Shown: positions 52,053 to 60,601 of the stretch, piece after piece
Numbering within the stretch: position 1 is the first letter of the stretch
Layout of the letters: the number at the start of each line of letters is the position of its first letter
NCBI GenBank assembly: GCA_029432775.1
Contig: JAROAZ010000021.1
Span: 49,256-113,255 of the forward strand
DNA: 64,000 nucleotides
Reading direction: 5' to 3'
Source: Pontiellaceae bacterium B12227
Lineage (GTDB): Bacteria; Verrucomicrobiota; Kiritimatiellia; Kiritimatiellales; Pontiellaceae
Program-made: the position numbers and the translations under genes
The notes under the pieces: model-generated
Told to the model about the DNA's origin: nothing
The model's database searches: none
What the model saw: the letters and a program-made list of their open reading frames with translations, nothing else

Positions 52053-55000
52053 TTGAGTTCAGAAAAGTTCTTCCGCAAGTCAGACTGGATTGCCTGCTGG
52101 GTAACCTTTGCCATTTCATTAGTTGTCTACACCCTCACACTTCAGCCCACATTGGGCCTCGAAGATTCGGGTGAATTAATCGTGGCCTCCGACTATCTCG
52201 GCGTACCCCACCCCCCCGGCTATCCCATCTGGACCCTGCTCACCTGGTTCTTCCAGTGGGTGTTCCATTCCGTCACCTTCCACGGCCAGCCGAACCCGGC
52301 CTGGGCCGTCAACTGGTTCTCGGCCGTTTCCGGTGCGGGTGCCTGCGGCGTAATCGGCCTGCTCATCAGCCGTTCCGGTATGGATCTGCTCCGCAGCCTT
52401 AAAAAAGAAAACGACATGCTGGGCGAAAGCACGGAAAGTCTGTTCTGTGCTTCGGCCGGCATCTGCGGCGGCCTGCTGCTGGCCTTCGGTCAGGGCATGT
52501 GGTCGCAATCCGTGATTGCCGAAGTATATTCCCTCAACATCTTTTTCCAGTCGCTCGTGCTCGCTTTCCTCTACCGCTGGATGCGCGAACCCGGCAATTC
52601 CAAATGGCTGATGCTCTGTGCGTTTGCCTTTGGACTGGGGATTACCAACCACCAAACCCTCATGTTCATGGGGCTGGCCATTGCGGTTGCCGTCGTCTTC
52701 AATGAACTCGAAATTTTCAAACCGAAATACCTGGGCTTTGTTGGCGGCGCGGTTGTTGCGCTCGTCATTTCGCTGGCCGGCGTCTACTACGGCAACCTGT
52801 TTCTGCAGATTCTCGGCATCGCGGCCTGTATTGTCTGCTGCCTGCTGATTCGTGAAAAATTTCTGGTCCGCGACTTCGTCATCACCGGCTCTCTGTACAT
52901 TCTGCTGGTCGGATTCAACAAAATGGCCGTCGGCAATCCGGATATGGCCAAATATATGTGGGTCTCCGGCCCGGCGAACCCCGGTTTCTGGATCTGGACC
53001 ATCTATGCACTGGCTGTCCCGACGCTGGCCACTTTCCTGCTGCCCAAAGGGAAAATTGTGGGCCCGACCTTCCTCGTCATGTTCATTGGACTGGGATTCT
53101 ATTTCTACATGGCCTTTTCCTCCGATCAGAATCCGCCGATCAACTGGGGCTACCCCCGCACCTGGCAGGGCTTCATGCACGCCATCACCCGCGGCCAGTA
53201 CGAACGGGTCAAGCTGGCGCACGTCTTCACACCGCGCTTCCTGGAGCAGTTGTCCACCTACTTCATGGACCTCCGCTCCCAGTTTATGTGGCCGATCGCC
53301 ATACTGGCCATCATCCCGTTTGGCTTCATCTGGAAAACCGGCAAACGCAATATCAACTGGCTCATCACCACCTTCGTTGCCTTCCTTTCCGTGGGCCTCG
53401 TTTTCATGATTCTGCAAAACCCGAAAACCGATATCCAAAGCCTGTTCATCGGCCGGGTGCAATACATTCAGTCGCATGCCATCTTCGTGCTCTGGCTCGG
53501 CTACGGAATCCTTCTGCTCATGGCCTGGCTCGAAACGCTGGCAAAGAACAACCCCTTCACAAAGATCATCGGCGTAACCATGGTGCTGCTGCTGCCGTTT
53601 TCTCTCATCCACAAAAACTACAACAACGAGTCGCAGCTCAAGGTGGTTGGTGGTGCAGAGCAGAACGGACACGACTTCGGCTGGCAGTTCGGCAACTGGC
53701 AGCTCCGCGGCGTGGAAGGCATTAAAGACGATCTGAAATACTGGTATCCCGATGAAGAGGAATTCCAGAAACAATGGGCTGCCTACCCGAACAAAAACTA
53801 TCCCCAGCCGATGGGCCCCAATGCCATCTTCTTCGGCGGAACCGATCCGGGCCGTTTTGTGCCCACCTACATGATCTACTCCGCAAAAGTCCGCCCCGAT
53901 GTCTACCTCATCACCCAGAACGCACTGGCCGACAACACCTATATGAACGTCATGCGCGACCTCTACGGCGACCAGATCTGGATTCCGTCACCGCTCGATT
54001 CCAACCGCGCTTTCCAGATGTATGTTCAGGGCGTACAGAATGGAAGCATCCAAGCCGGAGCCGATGTTAAAACGGAAGGCGGAAAAGTGCAGGTGCAGGG
54101 CGTAGCCGGTGTGATGAAAATCAACGGATTCCTCAGCAAAATGATTTTCGACCACAACCAGTATCTCACAGAAACAAAAACTGACGAAAAAACCCGTCCG
54201 GTCGGTGCTGCCGTGGTGTATGAAGATCCGGCCAAAGATCCTCTAACCGGGCTCCCGCCCCAGCGCACCTTCTATGTGGAGGAAAGCTATGTGCTGCCAT
54301 GGATGTATCCTTATCTGACCCCGCACGGCCTGATCATGAAGATCAACAACAAGCCCACCCCGCTGACGGCGGAAAATATCAAAAACGACACCGACTTCTG
54401 GAACTGGTATTGCGATCGCCTGCTCAACGATGAAAAATTCATCCGCGACATTGTGGCCCGCAAATCGTTCTCCAAACTGCGCAGCGCCATTGCCGGCCTC
54501 TACGCCGCCCGCGGCAAACCGAAGGAATCGGAAGCCGCCTTCCGGCAGGCCGTTGCCCTCTACGATCTCAGCCCGGAAGCCAACTTCCGCCTGGCTGATC
54601 TGATCTCCAAACAGGGACGCTTCGACGAAGCCATTGCACTTTTTGATGATTTCCTTGAAAAGGACCCGAAAAACGAAAAAGGCGCGGCCTTCAGAAACAA
54701 CCTGAAGAACCTGAAAAAAATGGCCGCCCGCCGCAGCGAGCTGGAACAGAAGTTCAAAACCGGGCAAGTCAACTTCCAGGAAGTCATGGAGCTGGTCAAC
54801 ATCCAGTACAACATGGGCCAAAGCCGTAATGCGGAAGCCCTCGTTCGCAACATGCTGAATGCTGATAAAGTACCGCCGGAAGGACTGATGTCCGTTGCCC
54901 AGTTCATGGCCCAGAAACGCAAACTGGATCTCGTCGAACTCGCACTCAAGAAATATACGGCCGCCAAGCCGAAAGACACACAGGGCTGGATCAACCTCGC

Positions 55001-55205
55001 CGGCCTGCAGCTCGCGCTCAACAAACGTGGTGAAATGTGGATTTCGCTTAAAAAATCCATCGAAATCGGTGGAGAGCCGGTCCGCAATCACCTGCGAAAA
55101 GACAAGCGATTCGATACCATACGTAATACCAAGGAATTTCAGCAGCTCGTTCCAACGAAAAAGCCGGTCTCCAATTTGGGCCTCGCTCCATTGCCCGGAC
55201 TATAG
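52053..55205 (+). CDS. DUF2723 membrane protein with C-terminal TPR domain
   Basis: A roughly 1050-residue protein. The N-terminal DUF2723 part has LTLQPTLGLEDSGELIVASDYLGVPHPPGYPIWTLL, the typical GT-C first loop with an Asp-Ser-Gly-Glu motif, and about 12 helices to residue 540. A periplasmic stretch follows, then tetratricopeptide repeats near residues 800-1000 (LYAARGKPKESEAAFRQAVALY, NFRLADLISKQGRFDEAIALFDDFLEKDP). DUF2723 is related to protein O-mannosyltransferases. The TTG at 52053 is preferred since AAGAGG lies six bases upstream; the GTG at 51951 would add 34 residues of no membrane character. No palindrome copies occur in this 3-kb gene, unlike its neighbours. Confidence 0.8.
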   Translation: MSSEKFFRKSDWIACWVTFAISLVVYTLTLQPTLGLEDSGELIVASDYLGVPHPPGYPIWTLLTWFFQWVFHSVTFHGQPNPAWAVNWFSAVSGAGACGVIGLLISRSGMDLLRSLKKENDMLGESTESLFCASAGICGGLLLAFGQGMWSQSVIAEVYSLNIFFQSLVLAFLYRWMREPGNSKWLMLCAFAFGLGITNHQTLMFMGLAIAVAVVFNELEIFKPKYLGFVGGAVVALVISLAGVYYGNLFLQILGIAACIVCCLLIREKFLVRDFVITGSLYILLVGFNKMAVGNPDMAKYMWVSGPANPGFWIWTIYALAVPTLATFLLPKGKIVGPTFLVMFIGLGFYFYMAFSSDQNPPINWGYPRTWQGFMHAITRGQYERVKLAHVFTPRFLEQLSTYFMDLRSQFMWPIAILAIIPFGFIWKTGKRNINWLITTFVAFLSVGLVFMILQNPKTDIQSLFIGRVQYIQSHAIFVLWLGYGILLLMAWLETLAKNNPFTKIIGVTMVLLLPFSLIHKNYNNESQLKVVGGAEQNGHDFGWQFGNWQLRGVEGIKDDLKYWYPDEEEFQKQWAAYPNKNYPQPMGPNAIFFGGTDPGRFVPTYMIYSAKVRPDVYLITQNALADNTYMNVMRDLYGDQIWIPSPLDSNRAFQMYVQGVQNGSIQAGADVKTEGGKVQVQGVAGVMKINGFLSKMIFDHNQYLTETKTDEKTRPVGAAVVYEDPAKDPLTGLPPQRTFYVEESYVLPWMYPYLTPHGLIMKINNKPTPLTAENIKNDTDFWNWYCDRLLNDEKFIRDIVARKSFSKLRSAIAGLYAARGKPKESEAAFRQAVALYDLSPEANFRLADLISKQGRFDEAIALFDDFLEKDPKNEKGAAFRNNLKNLKKMAARRSELEQKFKTGQVNFQEVMELVNIQYNMGQSRNAEALVRNMLNADKVPPEGLMSVAQFMAQKRKLDLVELALKKYTAAKPKDTQGWINLAGLQLALNKRGEMWISLKKSIEIGGEPVRNHLRKDKRFDTIRNTKEFQQLVPTKKPVSNLGLAPLPGL

Positions 55206-55214
55206 GCACCCCAT

Positions 55215-56261
55215 GTGAAAATCCTCGTATACGACGATAACCCGGATTTTGGCGGCCATCAGGTGATGGCCTGCCACGGCATCGAAGCTCTGGCAGCCGA
55301 ATCCCCGGTTGAAGTTCTGTATATGGTTAACCCGGCAAACCGGAAACTGACCGGCCGGCTGGGCGGCATTAAAAACATCCGGACATTGGAAGCCGACCCC
55401 GCTCAGTTCCCATCGCTGGTCCCCGACTGCATCCTTTGCATTCAGGGCGATATTGCACAATCCAGCGCCGGCATTCAGGCAGCCCTGAAAACCGGCATCG
55501 AGTGTATCAGCTATATCGCCATTCCGCACCGTATGGCCGATATGGGCGCAAAACTGGGCCGGTTGCGCGACCTGAAAAACACGCCGCTCCTCAACCGCCC
55601 CGATCGCTACATCACCATCTCTGAAAGCATGAAAACACTCCTGCAGGAACGAGGGGTGAAAAAAGAAATATCCGTAGTACCCAATGGCATTCTATGCCCG
55701 CCGGAACGGTACAAACCACCCAACGGCCCTCATTACACCATCGGCCTCATCGGCCGCATCGAGTTTAATCAGAAACAGCAGGACTTTTTCGTTCGTACCT
55801 TTCTTCAGCATCCCGAAGCATTTTCAAACTGCCGGGTGCTCTTTGTGGGGAGCGGCCCGGATGAGCAGAAACTAAAAAAACTGATCGAGGACAACGAGGC
55901 CCTATCGCTGCTGCCCTGGCAGGAAAATATGGAATCCGTCTATGAGCAGCTGAACCTGCTCGTGATTCCCTCGCGCTTCGAAGGCGTTCCGCTGGTCATG
56001 CTCGAAGCCCTGGCCCGGGGAATTCCAGTCATTGGAAGCCGCCGCGATGGCATGCGCGATGTCCTGCCGCAGGAATGGACGTTCGATGCCGAAAATGCCG
56101 CCGCCCTCGCCGCCACCTTTTCCAACGTGAGGAAAAACGGGCCGGATCGGATTGAAGAGCTGCAGAGCCGGATCATTACCGACCATTCCATGGAAGCGTT
56201 TAAACAGAACTTCGTGAAAGCCGTCACGCCTAGTGAAGGGACGACCTCCGTGTCGTCCTAA
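55215..56261 (+). CDS. Glycosyltransferase family 4
   Basis: A 348-residue GT-B enzyme. VYDDNPDFGGHQVMACHGIEAL at the start, SVVPNGILCPPERY and YTIGLIGRIEFNQKQQDF in the donor domain, and LLVIPSRFEGVPLVMLEALARGIPVIGSRRDG with the EX7E pair are clear. It starts with GTG nine bases after the DUF2723 stop, so both are likely co-transcribed. Downstream stands a bidirectional terminator. One-mismatch palindrome at 56023. Confidence 0.87.
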   Translation: MKILVYDDNPDFGGHQVMACHGIEALAAESPVEVLYMVNPANRKLTGRLGGIKNIRTLEADPAQFPSLVPDCILCIQGDIAQSSAGIQAALKTGIECISYIAIPHRMADMGAKLGRLRDLKNTPLLNRPDRYITISESMKTLLQERGVKKEISVVPNGILCPPERYKPPNGPHYTIGLIGRIEFNQKQQDFFVRTFLQHPEAFSNCRVLFVGSGPDEQKLKKLIEDNEALSLLPWQENMESVYEQLNLLVIPSRFEGVPLVMLEALARGIPVIGSRRDGMRDVLPQEWTFDAENAAALAATFSNVRKNGPDRIEELQSRIITDHSMEAFKQNFVKAVTPSEGTTSVSS

Positions 56262-56329
56262 TCTGAAGCCATTCCCTTCGTAGGACGGAACAGAGCCCGT
56301 CCCTCCACATACCAGACGAGCGGTCACAA

Positions 56330-56367
56330 AAAAACGCCGGATTCCAATGACAGGAACCGGCGTTTTT
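56330..56367. terminator. Bidirectional rho-independent terminator
   Basis: AAAAACGCCGG (56330-56340) pairs with CCGGCGTTTTT (56357-56367); TTCC and GGAA extend the stem. T-runs on both strands serve the convergent GT4 and cysK genes. The loop region (56342-56356, TTCCAA-TGA-CAGGAA) is itself a two-mismatch dispersed palindrome. Confidence 0.9.
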
Positions 56368-56370
56368 CAT

Positions 56371-56385
56371 TTCCAATGTTTGGAA
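56371..56385. repeat. TTCCAA-N3-TTGGAA palindrome (perfect copy, spacer TGT)
   Basis: Intergenic, between the bidirectional terminator and the cysK stop codon. Confidence 0.8.
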
Positions 56386-56387
56386 AA

Positions 56388-57314
56388 TCAGGCGTCTTCG
56401 AAGAGCCAGGTGGAGAGATAGCGCTCGCCGGTATCGCAGATGACCGTAACGATCAGCTTGCCTGCGTTTTCAGCTTTCTTCGCCAGCTCAATGGCCGCAT
56501 GCACATTACCACCTGCAGAAATGCCGCAGAGAATGCCTTCTTCTTTGGCCAGACGACGCGCCATCGAACCGGCTTCATCGCCATCGATTTTCACAATGTC
56601 ATCGATGATTTCTGTGTTCAGGTTGTTCGGGATAAATCCCGCACCAATGCCCTGAATTTTATGCGGACCGGGCTTGCCACCGGAAATGACCGGCGACTGA
56701 ACAGGCTCAACTGCAACGACTTTGGTTTCCGGCTTCTTTTCTTTCAGCGCAGAACCAACACCCGTAAGTGTTCCGCCGGTGCCCACACCGGCCACAAAGA
56801 TATCAACAGCGCCATCAGTATCCGCCCAGATTTCTTCGGCGGTGGTGGAGCGATGAATGTTCGGATTCGCCGGGTTATCAAACTGCTGAAGCATGATCGC
56901 ATCCGGATTTTCTTCAACCAGCTTTTCCGCCGTGGCAATGGCCCCCGGCATTCCATTTTCGGCCGGCGTCAGAACCAGCTCGGCTCCAAGAACCTGCAGC
57001 AGACGGCGGCGTTCAATACTCATGCTTTCCGGCATGGTCAGAATCAGCTTATATCCTTTGGCCGCAGCAGTGAAAGCCAGCGCAATACCGGTGTTTCCAC
57101 TGGTCGGCTCAACGAGCGTTGAGCCCGGCTTGATCAGCCCTTTGGCTTCGGCATCTTCAATCATTGCAACGCCGATACGGTCTTTCACACTGGAGAGCGG
57201 GTTACGCGATTCCATTTTAACCGCAACAGTGGCCGGAAGACCTTCAGAAATGCGGTTCAGCTTCACCAGCGGGGTGTTGCCGACTGTTTTAGTAATATCC
57301 TCATAAATAGGCAT
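56388..57314 (-). CDS. cysK: Cysteine synthase (O-acetylserine sulfhydrylase)
   Basis: A 308-residue PLP enzyme making cysteine from O-acetylserine and sulfide. Lys44 in NPLSSVKDR binds PLP, PTSGNTGIALAF is the substrate loop, VAGVGTGGTLTGVG binds PLP phosphate, and GIGAGFIPNNL and GISAGGNVHAA complete the family pattern. The gene lies 12 bases after an Rrf2-type regulator gene, which fits regulation by sulfur or O-acetylserine supply as with CymR. The convergent GT4 gene is separated by a strong terminator. Confidence 0.96.
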   Translation of the reverse strand: MPIYEDITKTVGNTPLVKLNRISEGLPATVAVKMESRNPLSSVKDRIGVAMIEDAEAKGLIKPGSTLVEPTSGNTGIALAFTAAAKGYKLILTMPESMSIERRRLLQVLGAELVLTPAENGMPGAIATAEKLVEENPDAIMLQQFDNPANPNIHRSTTAEEIWADTDGAVDIFVAGVGTGGTLTGVGSALKEKKPETKVVAVEPVQSPVISGGKPGPHKIQGIGAGFIPNNLNTEIIDDIVKIDGDEAGSMARRLAKEEGILCGISAGGNVHAAIELAKKAENAGKLIVTVICDTGERYLSTWLFEDA

Positions 57315-57326
57315 GTTGAATCTCCG

Positions 57327-57764
57327 TTAAATATTGAACATGATCGGCTGGTCAGCCGTACGTCTTTCATAATCGTCGTGCAGTTCCTGCAACGTAATCT
57401 TCGAGAAATACTCGCGAAGCTCATCACTTGCACCCTGCCACACACGCTGCACCACACAGGAATCCGATTTGCTGCAGCCCTCGGCCAGACAGCCCACCAG
57501 GTTGATGTCGCCTTCCGACGCGGAAAGAACATCATATACCGTAATGTCAGCCGGAGACTTCGCCAGACGGAAACCGCCGCGCAGTCCGCGAACGCTGTTT
57601 ACCAGACCGGCATTTTTCAGCGGAACAATGATCTGCTCGATGTAGTCGGTTGAGATCCCTTCCTGCTCGGAAATTCGTTTTTTCGGAACGGGCTGATCTC
57701 CCTGCAAACGTGAAATGCAAAGCAGTATGCGGGTTGCATAACGCCCTTTAGTTGATAATTTCAT
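57327..57764 (-). CDS. Rrf2 family transcriptional regulator (IscR/CymR-like)
   Basis: A 145-residue winged-helix protein. MKLSTKGRYATRILL and VPKKRISEQEGISTDYIEQIIVPLKNAGLVNSVRGLRGGFRLAK form the DNA-binding domain. Three cysteines, Cys92, Cys97 and Cys103 (spacing 4 and 5), lie where IscR binds its [2Fe-2S] cluster, so an iron-sulfur sensor is possible; CymR proteins usually lack this set. The ATG at 57764 begins the family sequence; the frame is open to 57836. Directly before cysK, so it probably represses itself and cysK. Confidence 0.88.
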   Translation of the reverse strand: MKLSTKGRYATRILLCISRLQGDQPVPKKRISEQEGISTDYIEQIIVPLKNAGLVNSVRGLRGGFRLAKSPADITVYDVLSASEGDINLVGCLAEGCSKSDSCVVQRVWQGASDELREYFSKITLQELHDDYERRTADQPIMFNI

Positions 57765-57777
57765 ACGGTCTTCTCCA

Positions 57778-57796
57778 ATAACTGTGAATTGGTTAT
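57778..57796. promoter_or_regulatory. Candidate Rrf2 operator ATAAC-N9-GTTAT
   Basis: Perfect five-base inverted repeat, 19 bp in all, placed between the predicted -10 element and the regulator start codon. The position suits autorepression. Confidence 0.55.
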
Positions 57797-57807
57797 AGTT
57801 TTCATCA

Positions 57808-57836
57808 TGTATAATGGTGAGTTTATTACCCGTCAA
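57808..57836 (-). promoter_or_regulatory. Sigma-70-type promoter of the Rrf2-cysK operon
   Basis: Minus strand: TTGACG (57836-57831), 17-base spacer, TATACA (57813-57808), the best -35/-10 match I found in the window. Transcription would start near 57800. Confidence 0.75.
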
Positions 57837-57948
57837 GTAGGATTGTTGGAAAACTCAGTACGTATTTTATGGATATGCCGAAACCCCTTTAAAAACCGGA
57901 TTTACAAACCCTCAATATCCGCTCGTATTTCTACTGTTTTCGACAGAA

Positions 57949-60594
57949 TCAGTAGTCATTTCGCCAATTCACCCCGATACCGGGGCGCATTTTCGGTCCG
58001 GTGTAGGTTTCCACCGAAAAGTGGCGGGTAACCTCAAGTTCAGCCACCATTCCGGTTTCGCCTCGTTCATCCAGCGACTGGTTGATCTCAACATACAGGC
58101 CCGAAGTAATGTATTTTCCGGCCGCCACCGAGGACCCTTCCCCGGCGGCCTCGGCCTCGCGCCATTCCAGCGTATCAATTCCAATGGCCTGGCGCACCTG
58201 GAACATAAAACCCGGCCCGTTCAGTCCGCCCGAAAGCTGACGGGCTGCCGCCGCAATCTGATAGGCCTGGTAGGGTGAAATGGAACTCGTATCCCGATTA
58301 AATAAAACATGGGAAAGCACTTCGTCTTCCGGCATCGGCGGCGACGACTCGAGCCGGAAGCGCGGATGATCCGCCGGACCGTTCAGAACCAGCCGGGCCG
58401 TCACATCTCGCCGCGAATATTCCGCCGTCAGTCCGTCCAGAACGGCCACCGTCGGCACCGCCCCGTCGAGCATAATTTCCCCTTCGGTAAAGCGGAACTT
58501 CTTGCCGATAAAGTTCACAAATCCCCGGCGGGGCTCAATGGACCCTTTCACAGAAACTCCGCGCGGCGCATCCGTAATGTGCAGCCTACCGCCCAGCACA
58601 GCCTCAATCATCGAGGCATTCACAAAAACCTGATCCGGCAGTGCCACCTGAATATCCAGCCCGACCGGCGGGGCTTTGCGCTTGCGTTCCCGCACAACCA
58701 CGATTGCGTTTGTGGTTTGGCTGTCATAGTTCGTCAGCAAAGGCGGAGCCGGCGGCACCAGATTATCGAGCAGAATTTCGGCGCGATCAATCGTCAGCGC
58801 ACCGGAAACATCCGGCCGCCCCACCCGGCCCTTCACCTGCAGCTGCCCCGAAATCTGCGCATCCATTTCATCGCGCCGTATAATGCCGGCATTGGAAAGG
58901 TCCAGTTGCAGATCCAGCCCGGCGGCCCCCAGCTTACCGCTGAGCAGCAAACGGCCGTCACCCCCGTCCGTTGCTGAAGCCTCATTCACCACAAAGCCGT
59001 CTGGCGTGGCGGAGAAGTCGGCATTGAAATCGCGAAAAACCAAGCCCAGGTCAAAGTGTTCATAGCGTCCGTTTTCCAGCTTGAGGAACCCCGTCGGCAC
59101 CCGATTCTGATACGTCACCTGAGTCTTGAGCATACCGCTCACCCGCTGATCCTGAAAGAGAGCCAGCCGGTTGAACAGGTCCAGATCCAAATCCCCCCCC
59201 ACGTTGGCCGAGATCTCCCCCGGAACGGGGGCATAGCGAAACGGAGCCAGTGTGAAAATGCAGGGCATCGCCAGATCCGCCACAAAATGGCCGTTTATAT
59301 AATTGGTAATGGAGGTGGAGGCCGACAGCATGCCATCGGCGACGGCAACCGAAATCCGGAAATCCAGTTCCGGCAATTCATCCAGCGCATCCTCCGAACT
59401 GGACAGCCCTGCAATCTCCAGACCGGCCGCCACGGTCGGTTCTTCCAGCGAGCCGCCCACAGAAATCGTACCGTTCACCTTCCCGTGAAAATTTGAACTT
59501 CCAGCCATTGGAAGCTGCGCCACATCCATTTCAGCCAACGCGCCGGTCAGCGCAAGAGACTCCGGGCTCAGATGCCCGGCCAGCGTGAAGGAAATCGAGT
59601 CCCAGCCGGCCACCTCCAGCGCGTCCACCTCCACACCCCAGGTTTTATTACTGGTGGCCACCGTGGATGTTCCGCGCACCAGATACCGATTGGTGGCCGC
59701 ATCAATAAACGAGGATTCAAGCGCCACGCCGATTGCCCCGTTGGTGAAACCCAGCGACAGATCGCCCATACAGGAATAATCCGGCGTGCTCAGCTGAAAC
59801 TGCTGCAGCCGCAGCATACGCTCGGCAAAATGCAGCCGGGTTGCCAAGCGCCCGTCCTGTCCCTTGATGGCCAGGTCGGCGGTCAGCACCGCATTCACCT
59901 CACCGCCCTGAATCATCGCCTCGCCATCGCCCGAGAGCTGGTCCAGCCCGAAAGTCGGATGCTGCATATCATCGAGCCGCGCAAAAATCTTCAGATAATC
60001 TGCGTCATTGCCGGCCAGCACAGCCTCCAGCTCCACGGCTCCATCCGCATCGCCGCTCACCGTCAGCTCCCCGCTCAACCGGCCGGTTGTTAAATATTTC
60101 ACGCCGCCCGAGTGCACAGCATAGTTCAGCGGTGTGCCGGCCACGCCCTTTTCCACCCGCAGCGTTTTCACATTCAGCCCGTCCAGCCGCACTTCCAAAG
60201 GTTGGAAATCTGAGTTTCTCGGTTTTTCGGGCTTCTCCTGCTTCTCATAGGCAGGAAACCGATGCCACGTAATCCGCTCTGCCCGGAGTTCCCGGAAACG
60301 GATCCGCTCGTCCAGCAATTCCCGGATCATCCAGCGGAAATGCAGCTTCTCCGCCGTCAGCCAGGTGCCCTGCGCATCGCCGACCTCCAGCGAAGAAACC
60401 GTCACCTTACCCGGCAGCCAGCCCGTAATGGTGCCCACCACCACCTGATGCTGGTCCGAATGGCTGAGTGCCGCCGAAAGCGACCGGGCCAGAAACGACT
60501 TGCCGGGCGGCGTCTGCAGAAACAGAAAAAAGAGGATCGGGAGCAGCAGAAGCAACCCGACCATTTTCCAGACTATGGATCTTCTCTTCTTCAT
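57949..60594 (-). CDS. tamB: TamB-like translocation and assembly module protein
   Basis: An 881-residue protein with one N-terminal membrane anchor (residues 8-26) and a long beta-rich AsmA/TamB-type body ending in the DUF490 domain (DRAEILLDNLVPPAPPLL, GLDIQVALPDQVFVNASMIEAVLGGRLHIT, PMPEDEVLSHVLFNRDTSSISPYQAYQIAAAARQLSG). TamB spans the periplasm and works with TamA in outer-membrane assembly or phospholipid transport. It is shorter than the roughly 1250-residue E. coli protein. It lies eight bases after the BamA/TamA-type gene. One perfect palindrome (60193) and one variant (59499) lie in it. Confidence 0.88.
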   Translation of the reverse strand: MKKRRSIVWKMVGLLLLLPILFFLFLQTPPGKSFLARSLSAALSHSDQHQVVVGTITGWLPGKVTVSSLEVGDAQGTWLTAEKLHFRWMIRELLDERIRFRELRAERITWHRFPAYEKQEKPEKPRNSDFQPLEVRLDGLNVKTLRVEKGVAGTPLNYAVHSGGVKYLTTGRLSGELTVSGDADGAVELEAVLAGNDADYLKIFARLDDMQHPTFGLDQLSGDGEAMIQGGEVNAVLTADLAIKGQDGRLATRLHFAERMLRLQQFQLSTPDYSCMGDLSLGFTNGAIGVALESSFIDAATNRYLVRGTSTVATSNKTWGVEVDALEVAGWDSISFTLAGHLSPESLALTGALAEMDVAQLPMAGSSNFHGKVNGTISVGGSLEEPTVAAGLEIAGLSSSEDALDELPELDFRISVAVADGMLSASTSITNYINGHFVADLAMPCIFTLAPFRYAPVPGEISANVGGDLDLDLFNRLALFQDQRVSGMLKTQVTYQNRVPTGFLKLENGRYEHFDLGLVFRDFNADFSATPDGFVVNEASATDGGDGRLLLSGKLGAAGLDLQLDLSNAGIIRRDEMDAQISGQLQVKGRVGRPDVSGALTIDRAEILLDNLVPPAPPLLTNYDSQTTNAIVVVRERKRKAPPVGLDIQVALPDQVFVNASMIEAVLGGRLHITDAPRGVSVKGSIEPRRGFVNFIGKKFRFTEGEIMLDGAVPTVAVLDGLTAEYSRRDVTARLVLNGPADHPRFRLESSPPMPEDEVLSHVLFNRDTSSISPYQAYQIAAAARQLSGGLNGPGFMFQVRQAIGIDTLEWREAEAAGEGSSVAAGKYITSGLYVEINQSLDERGETGMVAELEVTRHFSVETYTGPKMRPGIGVNWRNDY
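60193..60207. repeat. TTCCAA-N3-TTGGAA palindrome (perfect copy, spacer AGG)
   Basis: In tamB, minus strand F-Q-P-L-E; same peptide and spacer as the copy at 12746. Confidence 0.8.
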
Positions 60595-60601
60595 CCAACC
60601 C

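Noticed and set aside
52176..53774. 532-codon minus-strand open frame
   Set aside because: Antisense shadow of the DUF2723 membrane protein; the composition (His, Glu, Gln rich) is typical of reverse-read membrane genes.
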